A stretch of 64,000 nt of DNA from Nocardia vermiculata NBRC 100427 (GTDB taxonomy: Bacteria; Actinomycetota; Actinomycetes; Mycobacteriales; Mycobacteriaceae), in NCBI RefSeq assembly GCF_001613265.1, contig NZ_BDCA01000002.1:457783-521782 (forward strand), in the 5' to 3' direction. Below are positions 45,556 to 54,830 of the stretch, in pieces. The notes under the pieces were generated by a model. The model did no database searches. It was not told where the DNA came from and saw only the letters and a program-made list of their open reading frames with translations. The stretch's first letter is position 1; each line of letters starts with the position of its first letter. The position numbers and the translations under genes were made by a program.

Positions 45556-46712
45556 AGCCCCAGCTCCCGTCCGATCAACATCAACTGCACCTCCGTGGTG
45601 CCCTCACCGATTTCCAGGATCTTCGAATCACGGTAGTGGCGGGCGACGGCGTATTCGTCCATGAAGCCGTAGCCGCCGAAGATCTGGGTGGCATCACGCG
45701 CGTTGTCCATCGCGGCCTCGCTGGCGACCAGTTTGGCGATCGCGGCCTGCTTCTTGAACGGTTTACCCGACAGCATCAGTGCCGCCGCGTCGTAGTATGC
45801 GGTGCGGGCGGTGTGGGCGCGGGCCTCCATCCGGGCGATCTTGAACGCCACCGCCTGATTGCGGCCGATGGTGCGGCCGAAGGCTTCTCGCTCCCCGGCG
45901 TATTTCACGCTCTCGTCGACGCACCCCTGAGCGACGCCCACCGACAGCGCGGCGATCGCGATCCGGCCCTCGTCGAGAATCCGAAGGAAGTTCGCGTAGC
46001 CACGCCCCCGCTCGCCGAGCAGATTCGCCTGCGGCACCCGCACATCGGTGAGACTCAGTGGGTGGGTGTCGGAGGCGTGCCAGCCGACCTTCCGGTACGC
46101 GGGTTCGGCGACGAAACCGGGAGTGTCGGTGGGCACCAGGATCGCGGAGATCTCCTTCCTTCCCTCGGTCTCACCGGTCACCGCGGTCACCGTGACCAGC
46201 CGGGTGATATCGGTGCCGGAATTGGTGATGAACTGCTTGCTGCCGTTGATGATCCACTCGTCGCCGTCCAGCACCGCGGTAGTGCGGGTACCCCCGGCAT
46301 CGCTGCCCGCACCGGGTTCGGTGAGTCCGAAGCCGGCCAGCGCGCGGCCGGAGGTCAGCAGCGGCAGCCACTGCTGCTTCTGCTCGTCGTTGCCGAAGCG
46401 GAATACCGGCATGATCCCCAGCGACACACCGGCTTCCAGGGTGATGGCCACACTCTGATCGACCTTGCCCAGCTCCTCGAGCGCCAGGCACAGGGCGAAG
46501 TAGTCACCTCCCATACCGCCGTACTCCTCCGGGAACGGCAAGCCGAACAGGCCCATATCGGCCATTCCGGAGACCACTTCGTAGGGGAAGGTGTGGTCGG
46601 CGTCGTGTTTGGCCGCCACGGGTGCGACGACCTGGTTGGCGAAATCGCGCACGGTCAGCGCCAGCTCCCGGTATTCGCCGGGAAGCGTGGCGGTGGAAAG
46701 GAATTCGCTCAT
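45552..46712 (-). CDS. Acyl-CoA dehydrogenase (isovaleryl/branched short-chain type, FadE19-like)
   Basis: The 386-residue FAD enzyme oxidises a short or branched acyl-CoA to the 2-enoyl-CoA. It shows the family signatures GFGLTEPGAGSDAGG, WIINGSKQFITNSG, AFGRTIGRNQAVAFKIARM, QIFGGYGFMDEYAVARHYRDSKI and the C-terminal EIGEGTTEVQ. The Glu in GEGT sits at the canonical MCAD/SCAD catalytic position. Well-studied isovaleryl-CoA dehydrogenases keep the catalytic Glu elsewhere and have a small residue here, so the precise substrate is open. It lies three bases after accA and overlaps maoC. Confidence 0.92.
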   Translation of the reverse strand: MSEFLSTATLPGEYRELALTVRDFANQVVAPVAAKHDADHTFPYEVVSGMADMGLFGLPFPEEYGGMGGDYFALCLALEELGKVDQSVAITLEAGVSLGIMPVFRFGNDEQKQQWLPLLTSGRALAGFGLTEPGAGSDAGGTRTTAVLDGDEWIINGSKQFITNSGTDITRLVTVTAVTGETEGRKEISAILVPTDTPGFVAEPAYRKVGWHASDTHPLSLTDVRVPQANLLGERGRGYANFLRILDEGRIAIAALSVGVAQGCVDESVKYAGEREAFGRTIGRNQAVAFKIARMEARAHTARTAYYDAAALMLSGKPFKKQAAIAKLVASEAAMDNARDATQIFGGYGFMDEYAVARHYRDSKILEIGEGTTEVQLMLIGRELGL

Positions 46713-46715
46713 GGA

Positions 46716-48734
46716 TTACTTCTCCTCGTTCTCGGCGGCCGGTGCGGCGGCGATCCGGGCCAGGGTCTGTTCCACCTGCACCTGGTCTCCCGCGGCCACC
46801 AGCAGTTCCACGATTCCGGCTACCGGAGCGGTCAGCGTGTGTTCCATCTTCATGGCCTCGACCACCACGATGGGGGTGCCGGCCGCCACCTCGGCGCCGG
46901 GCTCGGCATGCACCGCGATCACCGATCCGGGCATCGGGCTGACGATCTCGGCCTCGGTAGCCTGTTCGTCCTCGCCGCGCACGCTCGCCTCGGCGATCTC
47001 GCGGACCGCGGCGACCCCGTCGGCACCGCCGACCCAGATCTGCCCCGCACCGGCCTCGGCCACCCGGTAGCGCAGCCGCATACCGTCGAGGGTGATCGAG
47101 ACGATCTCGTCGTCACGCTGTGCACGCAGGGAGCACGAACTCGCGTCGTCGACGACGACCTGCGCATCCTCGGGGGATCCGGTGATCGATACGTGGACCA
47201 CCCGCTCACCGCCGTCCAGACGCAGCACGGTGGGTGCCGCGGCACCGATGCGCCAGCCGTTCGGGACGTCCCACGGCCCGCGCGGCGTGTCCGGCCAGGC
47301 GGACAGCCACCGCGTCACAGCGGCCGCGACGAACTGCGCATCGGTCACGGCGGCAGCCCGGAAATCACCGGCCCGGCGATCGAGCAGTCCGGTGTCGAGG
47401 TCGCCGCGGCGGACCTGTGGATCCGACAGCAGGAACCGCAGGAAGTCGGTATTGGTTCGCACCCCCAGCACCTGGGTGCCGGCCAGAGCCCGGTCCAGGC
47501 GGGTGAGGGCGGTGTCACGGTCGGGGCCGTAGGCGATGACCTTCGACAGCATCGGGTCGTAGTCGCTGCCGATCACACTGCCGGTGCGCAGGCCGGAATC
47601 CACCCGCACACCGTCGCCGTCCGGCTCGGCGAGCGCCAGCACAGAGCCGCCGGTGGGCAGGAAGTCGCGGCCGGGATCTTCGGCGTAGACCCGCGCCTCG
47701 ACGGCATGACCGGTCAGCACGATATCGTCCTGCTGGGCGACGATCTTCTGCCCACCGGCGACCCGGACCTGGCATTCCACCAGATCCACTCCCGTCACCA
47801 GTTCGGTGACGGGATGTTCGACCTGCAGCCGGGTGTTCATCTCCATGAAGAAGAATTCGTCGGGTCGGGCCGACGCGACGATGAATTCGACCGTGCCGGC
47901 ACCGACGTAGTCCACGCTGCGTGCGGTATCGCAGGCGGCGGCGCCGATCCGCGCCCGGGTCTGTTGATCGAGCAGCGGTGAGGGTGCTTCCTCGATCACC
48001 TTCTGATGCCGCCGCTGCAGGCTGCATTCACGTTCACCGAGGTGCACGACATTGCCGAACCGGTCCGCGAGGATCTGCACCTCGATGTGGCGCGGAGTGT
48101 CGACGAACCGCTCCAGGAACAGGGTGTCGTCCCCGAATGCCGCGGCCGCCTCCCTTCGCGCACTCACCAGTGCGGCGGGCAGGTCGGCAGGCTCGGTGAC
48201 TCGGCGCATCCCCTTGCCACCGCCACCCGCGGACGGCTTCACCAGCACCGGGTAGCCGATATCCTTTGCGGCGGCGATCAATTCGTCGTCGGTGAGGCCG
48301 GGGCGCGCTATTCCTGGAACCACCGGCACACCGAAATCGGCGACCGCCGTCTTGGCCGCGATCTTGTCGCCCATGATCTCGATCGCTCGCGCCGGCGGCC
48401 CCAGAAAAACGATGCCGGCCTGCTCCAGAGCGGCAGCGAATGTCGAATTCTCGGACAGGAAGCCATATCCCGGGTGCACGGCCTGCGCTCCGGAGCGCAC
48501 CGCGGCGGCGACCACCTTCTCGATATCAAGGTAGCTCTGCCGGGCGGGCGCGGGTCCGAGCCGCACCGCGACATCCGCCTCGGCCACGTGCCGGGCGCCG
48601 GCATCGGCGTCGCTGTAGACGGCGACGGACCGAATTCCCATGGCGCGCAACGTTCGCATCACCCGCACCGCGATCTCGCCGCGGTTGGCGACCAGCACGG
48701 TGTCGAACGGCACCGGTTGAGATTTGTTCAGCAT
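46716..48734 (-). CDS. accA1: Acyl-CoA carboxylase alpha subunit (biotin carboxylase + biotin carrier)
   Basis: The 672-residue protein carries an N-terminal biotin carboxylase ([41 protein letters not shown]-grasp loop [45 protein letters not shown]) and a C-terminal biotin carrier domain with [14 protein letters not shown], whose Lys near residue 628 is biotinylated. With the neighbouring beta subunit it should carboxylate 3-methylcrotonyl-CoA in leucine breakdown; propionyl- or acetyl-CoA are possible alternatives. It sits four bases after accD and three before fadE. The symbol follows the mycobacterial gene in the same order. Confidence 0.93.
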   Translation of the reverse strand: MLNKSQPVPFDTVLVANRGEIAVRVMRTLRAMGIRSVAVYSDADAGARHVAEADVAVRLGPAPARQSYLDIEKVVAAAVRSGAQAVHPGYGFLSENSTFAAALEQAGIVFLGPPARAIEIMGDKIAAKTAVADFGVPVVPGIARPGLTDDELIAAAKDIGYPVLVKPSAGGGGKGMRRVTEPADLPAALVSARREAAAAFGDDTLFLERFVDTPRHIEVQILADRFGNVVHLGERECSLQRRHQKVIEEAPSPLLDQQTRARIGAAACDTARSVDYVGAGTVEFIVASARPDEFFFMEMNTRLQVEHPVTELVTGVDLVECQVRVAGGQKIVAQQDDIVLTGHAVEARVYAEDPGRDFLPTGGSVLALAEPDGDGVRVDSGLRTGSVIGSDYDPMLSKVIAYGPDRDTALTRLDRALAGTQVLGVRTNTDFLRFLLSDPQVRRGDLDTGLLDRRAGDFRAAAVTDAQFVAAAVTRWLSAWPDTPRGPWDVPNGWRIGAAAPTVLRLDGGERVVHVSITGSPEDAQVVVDDASSCSLRAQRDDEIVSITLDGMRLRYRVAEAGAGQIWVGGADGVAAVREIAEASVRGEDEQATEAEIVSPMPGSVIAVHAEPGAEVAAGTPIVVVEAMKMEHTLTAPVAGIVELLVAAGDQVQVEQTLARIAAAPAAENEEK

Positions 48735-48738
48735 GTGA

Positions 48739-50316
48739 TCACATCCGGAATACGCCGTAGGAGACAGGGTCGAGTGGGGCCTGCGCGCAGACCGACAGCG
48801 CCAGCCCGAGCACGGTGCGGGTGTCGGCGGGGTCGATCACACCGTCGTCCCACAGCCGGGCAGTGGAGTAGTACGGGTTGCCCTGCCGCTCGTACTGGTC
48901 CCGGATCGGCGCCTTGAACTTCTCCTCGGCCTCGGCGGTCCATTCGTCGCCGAGTTGATCGCCCCGGACCGTGGCCAGCACCGAGGCGGCCTGTTCACCA
49001 CCCATCACCGAGATACGCGCATTCGGCCACATCCACAGGAACCGCGGCGAGTAGGCGCGCCCGCACATCGAGTAGTTGCCGGCGCCGTAGGAACCGCCGA
49101 TCACGACGGTGAGCTTGGGGACCCGGGCGCAGGCCACCGCGGTGACCATCTTCGCGCCGTGTTTGGCGATGCCGCCGGCCTCGTAGTCGCGGCCGACCAT
49201 GAAGCCCGTGATGTTCTGCAGGAACACCAGCGGGATACTGCGTTTGTCGCACAGCTCGATGAAATGCGCCCCCTTCTGGGCGGATTCACCGAACAGCACA
49301 CCGTTGTTGGCGACGATACCGACCGGATGCCCGTGGATGCGGGCGAACCCGGTGACGAGGGTGCGGCCGTACTCGGACTTGAACTCCTGGAATTCCCCGC
49401 CGTCGACGACCCGGGTGATCACCTCGTGGACGTCGTAGGGCGTGCGCAGGTCCACCGGGACCACGTCGTAGAGGTCGGTCTGCGGCGCGATCGCGTCGAC
49501 CGGCTCGGCGATATCCCACGGGCTCGGGGCCTTCGGGCCGAAGGTGCCCACGATCCGGCGCACGATCCGCAGCGCATCCTCGTCGCTGTCGGCCAGGTGG
49601 TCGGTGACACCGGATGTGCGCGAATGCAATTCGCCGCCGCCGAGTTCCTCTGCGGTGACCACCTCCCCGGTCGCCGCCTTCACCAGCGGCGGGCCACCGA
49701 GGAAGATCGTGCCCTGATTGCGCACGATCACCGCCTCGTCGCTCATCGCGGGCACGTAGGCGCCACCGGCGGTGCACGATCCGAGCACCGCGGCGACCTG
49801 AGGGATCCCCTCGGCGCTCATGGTGGCCTGGTTGTAGAAGATCCGCCCGAAATGTTCGCGGTCGGGGAACACGTCGTCCTGGTGCGGCAGATGCGCGCCG
49901 CCGGAATCGACCAGATAGAGACACGGCAGCTTGTTCTGCAGCGCCACTTCCTGGGCCCGCAGATGCTTCTTGACCGTCATCGGGTAGTAGGTGCCGCCCT
50001 TGACCGTCGCATCGTTGGCGACGATCACACATTCCCGGCCCGATACCCGCCCGATGCCGCCGATGACACCGGCACCCGGACAGTCGTCGCCGTACATGCC
50101 GTCGGCGGCCAGCGGCGAGAGTTCCAGGAACGGACTACCGGGGTCCAGCAGCCGGTCCACCCGCTGCCGCGGCAGCAACTTGCCCCGGGCCAGATGGCGC
50201 TCCCGGGCCCGCTCGGGTCCGCCCAGCGCTGCGGCCGACAATTTCGCGCGCAGCTCGTCGAGCAGCGCGAGGTGCGCGGCCCGATTGCCGGTCTGCACGT
50301 CCTGCGTAACGGTCAT
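48739..50316 (-). CDS. accD1: Acyl-CoA carboxylase beta subunit (carboxyltransferase)
   Basis: The 525-residue protein has both carboxyltransferase halves: [57 protein letters not shown], then [43 protein letters not shown] and [20 protein letters not shown]. These glycine-rich oxyanion-hole motifs and HLPHQ are typical of methylcrotonyl-CoA carboxylase beta (MccB/LiuB). It is the first gene of the operon. An ATG at 50316 with AGGA upstream is preferred over the adjacent in-frame GTG. A palindromic control region lies directly upstream. Confidence 0.93.
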   Translation of the reverse strand: MTVTQDVQTGNRAAHLALLDELRAKLSAAALGGPERARERHLARGKLLPRQRVDRLLDPGSPFLELSPLAADGMYGDDCPGAGVIGGIGRVSGRECVIVANDATVKGGTYYPMTVKKHLRAQEVALQNKLPCLYLVDSGGAHLPHQDDVFPDREHFGRIFYNQATMSAEGIPQVAAVLGSCTAGGAYVPAMSDEAVIVRNQGTIFLGGPPLVKAATGEVVTAEELGGGELHSRTSGVTDHLADSDEDALRIVRRIVGTFGPKAPSPWDIAEPVDAIAPQTDLYDVVPVDLRTPYDVHEVITRVVDGGEFQEFKSEYGRTLVTGFARIHGHPVGIVANNGVLFGESAQKGAHFIELCDKRSIPLVFLQNITGFMVGRDYEAGGIAKHGAKMVTAVACARVPKLTVVIGGSYGAGNYSMCGRAYSPRFLWMWPNARISVMGGEQAASVLATVRGDQLGDEWTAEAEEKFKAPIRDQYERQGNPYYSTARLWDDGVIDPADTRTVLGLALSVCAQAPLDPVSYGVFRM

Positions 50317-50336
50317 CACGCCATCCTGCCCATTTG

Positions 50337-50384
50337 GTTAGTGGCCAATAACTGAAATCCAAGATAATCTTGACTAACTGAAAT
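50337..50384. promoter_or_regulatory. Operator/promoter region between the accD1 operon and its TetR gene
   Basis: The 94-base gap between the divergent genes contains GTTAGTGGCCAATAAC (50337-50352, palindrome with one mismatched pair), the perfect palindrome CAAGATAATCTTG (50360-50372) and two direct copies of TAACTGAAAT (50349-50358 and 50375-50384). Half-sites GTTAGT and ACTAAC flank the region. A TetR regulator encoded divergently commonly binds such sites and represses both genes. Confidence 0.55.
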
Positions 50385-50410
50385 GTCCAGAAGTGCCGAC
50401 AGGAGGGGTG

Positions 50411-51004
50411 ATGGGCAGCAGCGATGCGGTCGCCCCGACACGCCGCGAGCAACTCAAGGCGCAGCGGCGGCAGCAGCTGCTCGATGCGGGTGCGCGATTG
50501 ATCGCCGATCGCGGTTATCCCGGTGTACGGCTCGATGATCTGGGTGCGGCGGCCGGAATCAGCGGCCCGGCCGTATACCGGCACTTCCCCAACAAGGAAG
50601 CGGTGCTGGTGGAATTGCTGGTGGGGATCAGCACCCGGTTGTTCGACGGCGGGAAGGCGGTGACCGAGCGGGCCGGGTCGCCCGGCGAGGCGCTGGCGGG
50701 CCTGATCGACTTCCATCTCGACTTCGCACTCGGTGAGCCCGAACTGATCCGGATCCAGGATCGCGATCTGGAGAGCCTGCCCGAGACCGCCCGGCGTCAG
50801 GTACGCCGGCTGCAGCGGCAGTATGTGGAGATCTGGGTCGCGGTACTGCGTGAACTACACCCGGACCTGCCCGAACCCGCCGCCCGGGTACGCGCACACG
50901 CCACCTTCGGTCTGATCAACTCCACCCCGCACAGCGCCTCCCCCACACTCGCTGGACGGGCCCGGCCGATTCTGCGGGAAATGGCATGGTCCGCGCTGAG
51001 CTGA
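50411..51004 (+). CDS. TetR-family regulator of the branched-chain acyl-CoA operon
   Basis: The 197-residue protein has an N-terminal TetR helix-turn-helix (RRQQLLDAGARLIADRGYPGVRLDDLGAAAGISGPAVYRHFPNKEAVLVELL) and a helical ligand-binding domain containing LIDFHLDFALGEPELIRIQDRDL. ATG at 50411 follows AGGAGG. It is divergent from accD1, as Rv2506 (BkaR, a branched-chain keto-acid catabolism regulator) is from the homologous mycobacterial operon, so the same role is likely. Confidence 0.88.
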   Translation: MGSSDAVAPTRREQLKAQRRQQLLDAGARLIADRGYPGVRLDDLGAAAGISGPAVYRHFPNKEAVLVELLVGISTRLFDGGKAVTERAGSPGEALAGLIDFHLDFALGEPELIRIQDRDLESLPETARRQVRRLQRQYVEIWVAVLRELHPDLPEPAARVRAHATFGLINSTPHSASPTLAGRARPILREMAWSALS

Positions 51005-51026
51005 CGGTGCCGGGCCGGATACCCAT

Positions 51027-51470
51027 TCAGTCCCGGCGCAGTTCCTGATCGGCAGTGGACAGGACCGAGTGCAGTCCGAGATACACCACCGGCAGTAGGG
51101 CCATGGTCCATGCCGCGGCGAAAAGCGGTGTGGCGAACTCGATCTGAGACTTCCATCGCACTCGTGTCCCCGAGGGGTGGTCGTCGAAGGTGACCTCGCC
51201 GGTCTGATGCCCCAGCGGCGGAAAGGATTTCAGGATCCGATAGCGGAAACAGGTCGGCGGATCGTAATCCACCATCTCTTCGGTGAGACGCAGCAGCGGG
51301 GTCACCAGCAGCCGGACCGCACCGATTCCGTGTTCGGAGATATTGCCCGGACGAACCGGGGTGACACGGCGAATCACCGGAACACGTTGGTAATTGGTGG
51401 CGTCGCTGATCCAGTCGAAAACATCTACGCGGGGTGCCCGGACGATTCGTTCCACGTCCAGCGTACGCAT
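51027..51470 (-). CDS. SRPBCC (polyketide cyclase/START-like) family protein
   Basis: The 147-residue protein has the helix-grip fold pattern: MRTLDVERIVRAPRVDVFDWISDATNY, RVTPVRPGN, EEMVDYDPPTCFRYRILKSFPP, GEVTFDDHPSGTRVRWKSQIEF and a hydrophobic C-terminal helix (FAAAWTMALLPVVYLGLHSVL). Such proteins bind hydrophobic ligands or act as cyclases or carriers; no specific function can be assigned. The start at 51470 has GAAGGGA at good spacing. It is convergent with the upstream TetR gene and divergent from the double-TetR gene. Confidence 0.85.
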   Translation of the reverse strand: MRTLDVERIVRAPRVDVFDWISDATNYQRVPVIRRVTPVRPGNISEHGIGAVRLLVTPLLRLTEEMVDYDPPTCFRYRILKSFPPLGHQTGEVTFDDHPSGTRVRWKSQIEFATPLFAAAWTMALLPVVYLGLHSVLSTADQELRRD

Positions 51471-51667
51471 CGAGATTCCCTTCGCCGCCACGTCTCGAGT
51501 CCACTCGATCGGCGGGCGGCCGATCGCATTTCGGGTCCAGCGGAGCCTACGGCTCCCCCGTCCCGGCGGCCAGGGTTGGGCACGGAACCGATGCGGTTTC
51601 GAGACGAGTCGGCAACCACACCGCGCCACTACCGTGATGTCGGTAACGTGGGCCTCGTCACGACCAC

Positions 51668-51681
51668 CCGGAAGTTTCCGG
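51668..51681. promoter_or_regulatory. Candidate operator of the double-TetR regulator
   Basis: CCGGAAGTTTCCGG is a perfect 6-2-6 palindrome in the 309-base divergent region between the SRPBCC and double-TetR genes, about 100 bases before the latter. Its position suggests an autoregulatory site. Two GGTAAC copies flank it. Confidence 0.35.
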
Positions 51682-51779
51682 AACCGGCGGTAACACCGAG
51701 CATCCACCGCCGACCCGATCGCTACCATGGCTTTTATGAGTGCCGAGGAATGCAGCCCTACCACCATCGGGTCGGAGCA

Positions 51780-53039
51780 GTGACCGTACAGCGTGGCACC
51801 GCGAGCCCCGCAGAACAGCCGACAACAAAGCCGGCGGAGCGGGTGATCCGCCGACGCCCCAAGAACCGTCGTGCCCAGATCGCGGCAACCTCGGCGGCCG
51901 CGTTCGGATCCCTGGGCTATCACGGCGTCAGCATGGAGGACATCGCGTCCCGGCTGGACATCTCCTCGGCCGCACTGTACCGGCACTACCCCAGCAAGTA
52001 CGCACTGTTCCGGGAGGAACTGCTGCGCCTGGGTGCGCTGACCGTCGAATCGACCGCCGTCTCCCCCGAGAACGCCGACCTGCCGATCGAGCAGCGCATC
52101 GACGGTGTGCTCGACGCCATGATCGCCGCGACCATCGCCAACCGGCCGACGGTGACCCTGGCCCGCTGGGAGGGCCGCTATCTCGACGCCGATGACGGTG
52201 CCACGCTGGACGAGCAGTTCACCACCTCGATCCGCGCACTGGCCGATCTGTGCGGTGAGTTGCGACCCGAAGCGACGCGGGCGGATCGGCTGGTGCGGGC
52301 CGTGGCCATTCTCAGCATCGTCAGCAGCATCGGCGACCACCATGCCGGCCTGCCGGTGAAATCCCTTACCTCCGTGCTGAAGTCGGCTTCCTGGTCACTG
52401 ATCCGGGCAGATCTGCCGCAGAGTTCGGCACCGGCGCACACGCCCCGCCCGGCGGAGATTCCGCAGTCCTTCAAACATGAACTGCTGCTGAAGAAATCGG
52501 TGGAGCTCTTCCACGAGCGCGGGTACCCGAACGTGAGTGTGGAGGACATCGCCACGGCAGCGGATCTGTCGGCGGCCTCCGCGGTGTACCGCTACTACCG
52601 CAGTAAGAGCGATCTACTCGCAGCGGCCTTCCGGCGTGCGGCCGATCGGGTGTCCGGCGCGATCGGCCCGGCCACCGCCGCCTCGAACTCGCCCGCCGAG
52701 ACACTGTCCACGCTGATCGACCTCTATGTGACGGGATCATTCGCCGAGCGGGAGCTGACCTTCGTCTACTACGCGGAATTCAGCCATGTACCGGCCGAGG
52801 AACGCACGGTGCTGCGCAACATTCAGCGGCTGATCGTCGCGGAATGGGTCAAAATGCTGGTCGCGGTGCGCCCGGAACTGTCCGAGGCACAGGCGCGCAT
52901 TCTGGTGCAGGCCGGATTCGCGCTGGTGGTCGATCTGGGACGGGTCTTCGACGACGAGAAGGGACTCTGCCCACCCGAGCGGGTCGGTGCGTTGGTCGAG
53001 ACCATCCTGTTCGGGCAACCGCGCACCGGCAGCCGATAA
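51780..53039 (+). CDS. Tandem (double) TetR-family transcriptional regulator
   Basis: The roughly 419-residue protein contains two complete TetR units. The first helix-turn-helix is AQIAATSAAAFGSLGYHGVSMEDIASRLDISSAALYRHYPSKYALF (near residues 35-80). The second is KHELLLKKSVELFHERGYPNVSVEDIATAADLSAASAVYRYYRSKSDLLAAAF (near residues 232-285). Each is followed by its own helical domain. Fused TetR pairs are known mainly from Mycobacteriales and may bind two half-sites as one chain. The start is uncertain: GTG at 51780 (GGAG two bases before) or ATG at 51750. Confidence 0.87.
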   Translation: MTVQRGTASPAEQPTTKPAERVIRRRPKNRRAQIAATSAAAFGSLGYHGVSMEDIASRLDISSAALYRHYPSKYALFREELLRLGALTVESTAVSPENADLPIEQRIDGVLDAMIAATIANRPTVTLARWEGRYLDADDGATLDEQFTTSIRALADLCGELRPEATRADRLVRAVAILSIVSSIGDHHAGLPVKSLTSVLKSASWSLIRADLPQSSAPAHTPRPAEIPQSFKHELLLKKSVELFHERGYPNVSVEDIATAADLSAASAVYRYYRSKSDLLAAAFRRAADRVSGAIGPATAASNSPAETLSTLIDLYVTGSFAERELTFVYYAEFSHVPAEERTVLRNIQRLIVAEWVKMLVAVRPELSEAQARILVQAGFALVVDLGRVFDDEKGLCPPERVGALVETILFGQPRTGSR

Positions 53040-53075
53040 CCGCAACCGGATGCGTCCCGGTCGGGACGAACCAGG

Positions 53076-53786
53076 TCAGGACGGGCGCAGTATCGGTGGA
53101 TGGAGTACCTGCGCGGGCCCGGCCCGGTACAACTTGGCGGGCCGGCCACCGTCACGCGTGGTGGTAGCTCCGGTGGATATCACGAACCCCGGGGCAGTGG
53201 TGACCTTGCGGTGGAAGTTGCGTGGATCCATGGCCGTACCCCATACCACTTCGTAGACGCGGCGAAGTTCGGCCACTGTGAACTCGCGGGCACAGAATGC
53301 CGTGGCGAGCGGAGTGTTCTCCAATTTTGCCCGGGCTCGTTCGACACCGTCGGTAAGTATGCGGCGATGGTCGAAGGCCAACCGCCCCTGTTCGGCCAGC
53401 AATTCCGGCACCGACCAGATTCCTGCGGCCGTTGCGTCCGAACCCGCCTGCGGGGCAGGAAGATTCGGTGTCATTGCCAAATAGGCGGTACTGATGACAC
53501 GGCCCCGCGGATCACGACCCGGTTCACCATAGGTCGCGAGCTGCTCGAGCGGCATTCGGTCACCGCGAATTCCGGTCTCGTCACGCAGTTGCCGCACTGC
53601 CGCCGCCGAGAGACTCTCCTCGGCCCGAACGAAACCACCAGGTAATGCCCATCTTCCGCGATAAGGAGCATAGAGCCGCTGAATCAGAAGCGCACACAAA
53701 GTGTCGTTGGCAGTGTGACGAGTCCCCAGGGTCAATACCACCAAAGCGACCGAGACCCCTGCATTGAGGCGAAAAGCACTGCCCAT
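53076..53786 (-). CDS. NrtR-like Nudix regulator
   Basis: The 236-residue protein has an N-terminal Nudix fold with the box GGFVRAEESLSAAAVRQLRDETGI, in which the usual REUxEE is degenerate (RQLRDE). A C-terminal winged-helix part contains FTVAELRRVYEVVWGTAMDPRNFHRKV. That arrangement is typical of NrtR regulators, which sense ADP-ribose or related nucleotides and control NAD or sugar metabolism; catalytic activity is often lost. I chose the ATG at 53786 because earlier in-frame sequence has no family similarity. No strong ribosome-binding site is seen. Confidence 0.87.
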   Translation of the reverse strand: MGSAFRLNAGVSVALVVLTLGTRHTANDTLCALLIQRLYAPYRGRWALPGGFVRAEESLSAAAVRQLRDETGIRGDRMPLEQLATYGEPGRDPRGRVISTAYLAMTPNLPAPQAGSDATAAGIWSVPELLAEQGRLAFDHRRILTDGVERARAKLENTPLATAFCAREFTVAELRRVYEVVWGTAMDPRNFHRKVTTAPGFVISTGATTTRDGGRPAKLYRAGPAQVLHPPILRPS

Positions 53787-53874
53787 AACGGCATTGTAAT
53801 CGTCGCTCCGATGCCGAAACGCCGCTGAAATCACACACCGTGGTGCGGGCCCGCCCGACGGGCCCGCATCGGGT

Positions 53875-54315
53875 TCAGGCGCTTGCCGCCACGAAGACGA
53901 ACGGCCCGAATTCGTCCACATTGCCACCGGTCCAGTCCCAATGCGAGACCGGATCGACAACCACACCGTCCTGCAACAACAACCGCCAGCCGCCCTCGTC
54001 GTGTTCCCAGACATCACCGTCTACATCGACGTACAGACCGCGAGCGACCGGTTCCGCACTACCCCGGACCGCGCAACCGGTGGCCGCATACCTGCCCAGC
54101 ACCCCTTCCCCGGGCCGGTCCGAATGAATACCACCACCCACCAGAGCCTCATCGGCCAGCCGCGCGACCGCGCGTGCCATTGCCACGAATCGACCCACCG
54201 GAACAGCCATCACCTGATCGGTTTGCACGAACGAGTCTCCCGCCTGCACATCATCGGATAGGTTCACTGCTTCCGGTCCGCCGGGCCGGATACGAATCCT
54301 GCTCTGACTCATCAT
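53875..54315 (-). CDS. Hypothetical protein
   Basis: The 146-residue reading frame begins MMSQSRIRIRPGGPEAVNL and has AGGGG at good spacing upstream. It is acidic, with no signal peptide or membrane segment. It contains RGLYVDVDGDVWEHDEGGWRLL and VVDPVSHWDWTGGNVDEFGPFVFVA, a beta-rich, aromatic-rich C-terminal half. I do not recognise a family. An opposite-strand frame overlaps it almost completely, but it has lower-complexity Arg/Pro-rich sequence. The Nudix gene follows 88 bases later on the same strand. Confidence 0.6.
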   Translation of the reverse strand: MMSQSRIRIRPGGPEAVNLSDDVQAGDSFVQTDQVMAVPVGRFVAMARAVARLADEALVGGGIHSDRPGEGVLGRYAATGCAVRGSAEPVARGLYVDVDGDVWEHDEGGWRLLLQDGVVVDPVSHWDWTGGNVDEFGPFVFVAASA

Positions 54316-54830
54316 TTCCCCTGCCTTGCGCCGGCGAATTCACTCGCTGCGATAACTGACGGACGAACCATTCGAAACCTCCCCATCGATGCAGGTTTAC
54401 CGGTCTCAGCCTTACCCATCTCACTTCTGGTTCACTTCCGGTCACACCGGTTCGGTCCGAGCGGTCGGTTCCCGAGGCGACGAAGATCACGCCGCGACGG
54501 GAAAGCTCATCCGGGAAGCGGCACCGAATCACTGAATAGTTGATCGAGCAGACGGACGCAATCCACGGGCGTAGGAACGACCGGGCGACGTAGGACCGGA
54601 ATCCCTGCACCGCAGGTGAAAAGAGAGGAACGCACGCACCCCACACCATTAATCCTACTGAACGGAAACTTTATAACGATTCCGCAACTGCGAGGCTAAC
54701 GTTGGACAGGGTCATTAATTTATAGTACAGATTCTGACTTAAATCAGGTGTCCATCGACTGGCTCGTCAGACCACAGCGAACCGTCACGGAAGGGTGTCC
54801 GGGGATGTCGCAGTCGCAGGGGGTTTAAGC
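54316..54830. promoter_or_regulatory. AT-richer intergenic region upstream of the SARP regulator
   Basis: No convincing gene is seen in these 515 bases. The part 54640-54760 is markedly AT-richer than the rest of the window (ACTTTATAACGATT, ATTAATTTATAGTACAG, CTGACTTAAATCAGG) and probably contains the SARP promoter. A TTGGAC at 54702 and a TATAGT at 54721 are only 13 bases apart, too close to be a normal pair. Short inverted repeats such as CTGA...TCAG occur. Confidence 0.4.

Noticed and set aside
51027..52343. 438-residue minus-strand frame covering the SRPBCC gene and much of the double-TetR gene
   Set aside because: Only the last 147 codons resemble a protein; the rest is antisense to the TetR coding sequence.
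53883..54359. Plus-strand 158-residue frame opposite the hypothetical protein at 53875-54315
   Set aside because: Its product is low-complexity and Pro/Arg/His-rich, with no good ribosome-binding site; the minus-strand frame looks more protein-like.
54251..54649. Minus-strand 132-residue frame in the intergenic region before the SARP gene
   Set aside because: No ribosome-binding site, no recognisable composition, and it overlaps the better-supported hypothetical gene.
54702..54726. TTGGAC/TATAGT as a promoter for the SARP gene
   Set aside because: The 13-base spacing is too short for a sigma-70-type promoter; only a general promoter region is annotated.
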